Assembly: GCF_907164915.1 (NCBI RefSeq)
Contig: NC_061867.1
Location: 35,461,751-35,525,750, forward strand
DNA: 64,000 nt
DNA from: Impatiens glandulifera
Lineage: Eukaryota > Streptophyta > Magnoliopsida > Ericales > Balsaminaceae
Direction of reading: 5' to 3'
In this document: in pieces, positions 58,593 through 64,000 of the stretch
Numbering within the stretch: position 1 is the first letter of the stretch
How the letters are laid out: each line of letters opens with the position of its first letter
Notes under the pieces: generated by a model
The model's input: the letters and a program-made list of their open reading frames with translations, nothing else
Database searches by the model: none
Told to the model about the DNA's origin: nothing
Made by a program: the position numbers and the translations under genes

Positions 58593-58830
58593 TGATGGAG
58601 AAAATAAAATAAAATAAATTAATTTAGTAGAGAGAGTAATTTTAGGGAGTTAATTAGGAAAGATAAATTATGAAAGGAGAGAAATTTTATATATTTATGA
58701 AGTCAATTATATATATATTATGATGAGAGAGAAATAAAATAAATTTAATTAATTAATTTAGAAATAGAGTAATTTTAGGAGAGATAATTAGGAAAGAGAA
58801 ATTATAAAATGAGAGAAAAATCGTATGGGG
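58589..58830. repeat. Diverged direct duplication of about 110 bp
   Basis: 58590-58690 and 58721-58820 share AAATAAAATAAATT, GAGTAATTTTAGG, TAATTAGGAAAG and AGAGAAA blocks in the same order. It is non-coding sequence. Confidence 0.6.
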
Positions 58831-59260
58831 AACGTGTATCAAACCAATATTTAATATTTATCCAATTATCTATTATAGATATTATTATAAAAATAAATTT
58901 ATACATTGTATCATTTTATTTATTTAATTCTTATATTAATTTTAAATATTTTTCAATCATCTATTATACTAATTTATTATTATAAAATAAATAAGACAAT
59001 ATATACTTAAAAGAACAATTTTTATTATTACATATTTTTTAAAATTATGTATATATTATTTATAATCTACTTACAAAATATATACACACAAAATTATAAA
59101 CTTATTTCTATAGTCATAAGTGATTTATCAATTAAAATGTTTATATTTCATGATTAAGACCAAGGTTCGAATCCCTTTAAAAATAAAATATTATATGTGG
59201 GTGTGAACTTGGCTTGAAGGATAAGATATATTAATATATGAGAGAAGTACTCGTGCATAT
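58831..59260. other. AT-rich non-coding region
   Basis: No gene. A tRNA-like B box, GGTTCGAATCC, occurs at 59164-59174, with no convincing tRNA arms around it. Confidence 0.45.
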
Positions 59261-59269
59261 AGTACTAGA

Positions 59270-59770
59270 TGAAGTGAATGCGAGAATGTCGTTTTGAGTA
59301 AACACACTTAGTGAGAAAATATAAGGATTTGTCCACATAGGGAATGATGACTTGAGTAACACAAATACTTGTGAGAAAACTTAAGGGTTTGTCCACAAAA
59401 GGTGAGTCATGGCCTAAAATCATGTTGAAAAGTGTAATTGAACGGTTCATTTATAAAGGAAATGTCGTCTTGAGTAATGCAAGCATTGGTAATAAATCTA
59501 ATAATTGTCCACGGATGGTAAGTCAGGGCCTAAGATCAACAAGCCGAAAGGTGTAATTGAATGGTTCGTCCACAAAGGGAATGTCAAATTAAGTAATGCA
59601 AATATTTGTTATAAAACTCAATGATTCGTCCATAGAGAATGTGTAGGGTTTAACATCATGCTTAAAGGTGTAATCGAATATTTAAGAATGCATTCTTAAA
59701 TACTATAAGATTTGTCCGCATAGGTAAGTCAATGTCTAAGATCATGCCAAAAGGCATAATTGAAAAATAA
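59270..59770. repeat. Degenerate tandem repeat, about 120-bp unit, four copies
   Basis: Each copy has GTTTGTCCACA/GGTTCGTCCACAAAGGG, GAATGTCGTCTTGAGTAATG, GGCCTAAGATCATG and AAAGGTGTAATTGAA in the same order. No long open frame persists across copies. Confidence 0.75.
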
Positions 59771-59893
59771 TTTTATTAAAATTTAAAATATATTTAATTA
59801 ATTATCTTAAGTTTTGAAGTGATTAAGATATGTACTTGAAATTTATTTATTATTATAAAAAAAATCAAGACATTCAAAATAACAATTAATATT

Positions 59894-61012
59894 TGTTAGA
59901 TTATTAAAGAAAATAGAAAATTAATTAAAAGACAAATAATTAATTTAGGAAAAATATTTTAATAAACTTAAATCAATAAGTTTAAATCAATACGACATAA
60001 TTGACATAGTTTTAATGATGTGGTCTGAACAAAACTAAGTTGTGTAAATAGTCGTTGCGCAGTTATAGCTCAAAAGACGTATGTCTACAGACGGGTAGTC
60101 TGAAGAAGTGCGCGAGCAGACGTAGTCTGAATTTCTACAGATGGGTAGTCTGAAGAAATGTGCAAGCAGGCGAAGTCTGAACTTCTACAGATAGGTAGTC
60201 TGAAGAAGTACGCGAGTAGGTGAAGTCTGAACTTCTACAAACGGTAGTCTAAAGAAGTCTGCGAGTAGACGTAGTCTGAACTTCTACAGACGGGTAGTCT
60301 AAAGAAGTACAAGAGCAGATGAAGTCTGAACTTCTACAGATGGGTTTTCTGAAGAAGTGCACAAGCAGACGAAGTCTGACTTCATCAGACGGGTTGTCTA
60401 AAGAAGTGCACGAGTAGACGTCATCTAACTTCATAGACGGGTTGTCTGAAGTAGTGCTCGAGAAGGCGTCCTACCTCAGCAACCGTCTTAAGAAGCGTTT
60501 GATGCATTGCCTCAGCAGCCGTCTGAAGAAGCATCTAATTATCCACTCAGCTCATCAACTTGGCAATCAACAATATTCATCATCAGTCGTCTTCCAAGAC
60601 AACTTAACACGCTATATCTGCTTGTCTGCTACGTATTCAAATATTCCTCAAACCCACTTTTGTATTGTCTTCTACACCACGTTCTTCTAAATATTTTGTA
60701 GTACGATCCGACATGCCACGATCAAACGCATATACTATGATGTATGATCTCGTACTCCTGGCGTGCGTCTAACGGATAGTTGACATGTGTCCAAAGGAAG
60801 ATTCGATCGTTGGTGCACTTCATTATAAAAGGTGATCCAAGGACAACGGCAAATCGATTGACAACAAGAAGAAAAAACTAACTCTCTCGACCTTGAACAG
60901 TTTCAATCTCTGTCTCTCTCACGAACACTTTGCATGAATTAAGAACTACTAAGCGTTGTGTTTACTCGCGCTCCAAGAACATTCTATAATTCATTTACTA
61001 TTCTTTCTGTGT
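59894..61012 (+). repeat. Truncated 5' LTR of a second Sirevirus-like element
   Basis: A possible start is TGTTAGATTATT (59894). It contains a hairpin array (60085-60480), a CATGTGTCCAAAGGAAG...GATTCGATCGTT promoter block (60784-60812) and TATAAAAGG (60823-60831), an excellent TATA box. The LTR end, primer site and nearly all of gag are missing: after about 61012 the sequence continues directly with the gag/pol junction. Confidence 0.6.
60085..60480 (+). repeat. Hairpin-unit array, about 50-bp units
   Basis: Each unit contains CAGACGGGTAGTCTG and GCAGACGAAGTCTGA, two small inverted repeats (AGAC...GTCT), joined by AAGAAGTGCGCGA. About eight copies, more degenerate to the right. Confidence 0.85.
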
Positions 61013-64000
61013 GAATCCCCAAGGGACTGATCATTCACGAACCTAAGTGAATGTGGGTACCAAAAGCTGTAAATATGTATATTTGTAGGTGATTTAGGGC
61101 AGATACCTGGAGGAGTCGGTGTGGTATCTGGATAGTGGCTGCTCCAGACATATGACCGGTGACAGACGACTACTAACTGAAGTGACAAAGTGCATAGGGC
61201 CTAAGATCACCGTTGGTGACAATAACAAAGGTAAAACCATGGGTAATGGTTAGATTATCCATGGTAACCTTACTATCAAAGATGTATTGCTTGTAGAAAA
61301 CTTTTGCTATAACCTGATCAATATTAGCTAGTTGTGTGATAATGTCTATATTGTTGATTTTCAAAAATACGCTTTCAGCAAGGCAACACACTATTGATAG
61401 GAAGCAGGGTTGGAAACTCTTACAAAATGAACAAGAAAAATAAGATGTCTAATCTTTTATGCATGATAGCCAAGAATGATCAAAATTGGTTATGGCATAA
61501 AAGATTAAATAATCTTAATTTTAAAAATATTAACAATATTTGTTTAAAAGATTTAGTTTCTAGAATGCATAAATTGGAGTTTTCAAAAGATAAGATTTGT
61601 CTTGCTTGCCAGATGTGCAAACAAGTTAGATCAACTTTTAAAAATAAAGGGAACACTCAATCCAACCGGTGCTTGAAATTATTGCACATAGATATGTTTG
61701 GTCTAATTCCAATCATCAGTTTAGGGGAATGAGATATACCTTTGTCCAAATTGATGATTATTCTAGGTTCACTTGGGTTATATTTTTAGCTTCTAAGGAT
61801 CAAACTGCTGAAAATTTTATTAAGATCCTAGAAGACTTCAAAATAAAAAATCCTTAAGTGTTATAAAGATAAGAAGTGATAGAGGAACTGAGTTCACCAA
61901 CAGAACTCTGTCTTTCTTCATTGAGGAGTTTTAGCACTACACCTAACGAGTTGTCTAGTACTAGAACTTCACAGCAAAATGGTGTTACTGAAAGGAAGAA
62001 CAGGACATTGAAGGAAGAAGTGAGATCTATGTTAGCTGAATTAGGTGTCTCTAAAAGACTTTGGGTAGAGGCCATAAACACATCTTGTTATACTCAAAAT
62101 AGATTAATGATCAATAAACGTTTTAATAAAATACCTTACGAAATATTTTATGGAAGAATTCAACATGGAGATCTTCATAAAATATTTTGTGATATTTAAT
62201 AAAAATAGATTAATATAAAATATATTAATATTTAATAAAATAGATTAAAGTAGATTAATATTTTGTGATATTTTGCGAAATATTTAATAAAATAGATTAA
62301 TATTTTATGATATTTGGTGTAAGTGTTTTATTCATAATAATGGGAAAGATTACGTGATTGCTTTTGATGCTAAAGAAGATGCTGAAATTATGTTAGGTTA
62401 TTATTCAGTTAGTAAAGCTTATAGAGTGTATAGTATACAAACTCTAACTGTTGAAGAATCTCTCCATATCGTCTTTGATGAATCTGTTGAAAGCAATTCT
62501 AACGAAATCATTGAAGTTGCTAACAGATTGGAGGTTGCTACTCTTCAATATGATAGTGATGATGAAGTTCCGGTCAAAAGGAACAACACATCTGATCAGC
62601 CAGCTGAACCGGTTAATATTTAACTAAACGACCATACTACAAGTCAGCAGACGACTGAGAGTTCGGACATTGCGGAGCCATCTGACCAGACGTTTGACCA
62701 TTTAGGACCAAACTTTAAATGGAACAGAAATCATCTTCCATAATTAATAATTGGTAATCCTAATGCACCTCTTAGAACTAGACACCAATTAATGGATGAA
62801 TTTACAAACTCTGCTTTTATCTCTCAAATTGAGCCTAAGAAAATTCATGAAGTACTACTTGATCCAGATTGAATCAATGCTATGCAAGAGGAACTCAATC
62901 AATTTGAAAGAAATACAGTGTGAAATCTAACTCGAAGACCGAATGATCAATCGATTATCATAACTAAATGGGTCATTCGAAACAAGTTTAGTGAAGATGG
63001 CTTGGTTATGAGAAACAAATCCAGATTAGTAGCTCAAGACTATAGGCAAGAGGAAGGAAATGACTTTGAGGAGTCATTCACCCTTGTTGCTAGACTTGAA
63101 GCTATTAGAATCTTCCTAGATTAATGCATCTTTTAAAAACTTTAAAGTTTATCTGATGGATGTTAAAAGTGCATTTTTAAATAGTTTATTGAATGAGGAT
63201 GTGTATGTTGAACAACCTCCTGACATTCCAAATCATTCTCTACCTAATCATAATCATTTTTTTAAACTAGATAAAGCTTTATATGGTCTTAAGCAAACTC
63301 CTAGATCTTGGTATGACACATTGACTAAGTTCTTGTTTGATCATAATTTTATTATTGGCACAGTAGATAAAACATTATTTAGATTTGTTAAAGACTCTCA
63401 TATATTGCTTGTTCAAATTTATATTGATGATATCATATTTGGGTCAACTAATCCCAAATTATGTGAGAAATTCTCTAAGTTGATGTAGGACAAATTTGAA
63501 ATGAGCATGATGGGGGAGTTGAAGTTCTTATTGGGTCTTCAAGTTCGTCAACTTGAAGATGGCATCTTCATTAGTCAAGTAAAGTACACCAGGGAGCTGT
63601 TGAAGCAATTCAATATGGAGAGCTGCTCAGCTGCTTTAACGCCCATAAACTCATCCAGCACGCTAGACAAGGATGAAGATGGTCAGTCTATCGACAAAAC
63701 TGTCTATAGAGGAATAACCGGTTCTTTGTTATACCTAATAGCCAGCCGGCCAGACATCTTATTTGTTGTAGGCATCTGCGAAAGATTCTAGGCTAACCCT
63801 AAACAATCTCACTATATTGTTGTTAAGCGTATCTTGAAGTATTTAAAGGGAACTCAAAATGTGGGACAGTGGTATCCAAATGATTCCAGTTTCAATTTAA
63901 TAAGATATTCTGATGTAGACTATGCAGGCTGTAAGATCGATCGTAAGAGCACCAGTGGAAATTGTCAGTTCCTTGGTGATTGTCTAATCTTTTGGTTTAG
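61013..64000 (+). pseudogene. Sirevirus-like pol (protease to RNase H), broken, cut by window end
   Basis: The gag end (NPQGTDHSRT-like, 61013-61060) leads into protease VWYLDSGCSRHMTGD (61119-61163). GAG-pre-integrase: WLWHKRLNNLNFKNIN and CLACQMCKQVRSTF (61480-61640). Integrase: FVQIDDYSRFTWVIFLASKD (61740-61800), RSDRGTEFT (61873-61900, other frame) and QQNGVTERKNRTL (61975-62013). [16 protein letters not shown] (63010-63055), LYGLKQTPRSWYDTL (63275-63320) and YIDDIIFGST (63421-63450). RNase H: GYSD-type DVDYAGCKIDRKSTSG (63914-63960), running to the window end. Stops and shifts are frequent (about 61250, 61730, 62872, 62921, 63124, 63487, 63790). An AT-rich insert interrupts the integrase/RT spacer at 62195-62310. 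Confidence 0.85.
62195..62310 (+). repeat. AT-rich tandem expansion within Sirevirus pol
   Basis: Repeats of ATTTAATAAAATAGATTAATATTTTGTGATATTT variants, about four partial copies, split the integrase end from the following FGCKCFIHNNGKD sequence. Confidence 0.7.

Noticed and set aside
58382..58612. Frame ending in a long run of Ile-Tyr
   Set aside because: It is inverted viral leader followed by translation of the (TA)n tract.
59100..59180. tRNA gene or SINE at the B box GGTTCGAATCC
   Set aside because: No matching A box, anticodon arm or acceptor stem could be drawn; the B box alone is not enough.

Overview
This window is from a plant nuclear genome, almost certainly a eudicot. It is AT-rich and holds intron-containing genes with GT/AG borders, a WRKY transcription factor, several LTR retrotransposons primed by initiator tRNA-Met, TIR transposons and an endogenous pararetrovirus. 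The only gene that looks intact is the three-exon WRKY gene at 14619-16070. Almost everything else is transposon or viral sequence in various stages of decay. The species cannot be named from the sequence.

Layout: 1-1353 non-coding with a small fold-back element; 1354-6134 a complete but dead Tnt1/Tork-like Copia; 6140-8499 AT-rich; 8509-13548 a 5.0-kb MULE with a 9-bp target duplication, carrying an Ulp1-like protease gene (+) and a FAR1-like gene (-) that converge, as in MuDR; 14619-16070 WRKY; 16870-37909 an old minus-strand Copia swollen to 21 kb by nested insertions. Those insertions are a 2.2-kb PIF/Harbinger-type element forming a giant hairpin (19740-21925), a solo LTR with a tRNA-Asp-like segment (22887-24400), and a 10.1-kb Sirevirus-like element (26600-36721) that has gag but no pol and a second large ORF. 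Then follow 38333-42905, a minus-strand Copia; 43377-44748, a CACTA element; and 46776-58588, an endogenous caulimovirid (florendovirus-like) locus between (TA)n tracts. The window ends in a second, truncated Sirevirus (59894-64000).

The most unusual locus is the pararetrovirus. Copy A (46903-52299) runs from the coat-protein region to about 4 bp before the tRNA primer site. Copy B (52533-58017) runs from the protease through RT/RNase H, ORF2, a shortened intergenic region and the primer site into the movement and capsid-N region. Copy B ends in an inverted segment (58018-58520) that is the reverse complement of the viral intergenic region. That segment starts at the primer-site edge and stops about 30 nt downstream of the viral TATA box, which is the extent expected of minus-strand strong-stop DNA. 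All host/virus junctions are in (TA)n tracts, and a 45-bp flank is repeated to the left of both copies.

Two further themes recur. Sirevirus-type LTRs carry long arrays whose units are short hairpins built on AGAC...GTCT. Tandem repeats also fill the introns of both MULE genes, in opposite orientation on the two arms. All similarity statements are by eye; no alignment or database search was run.
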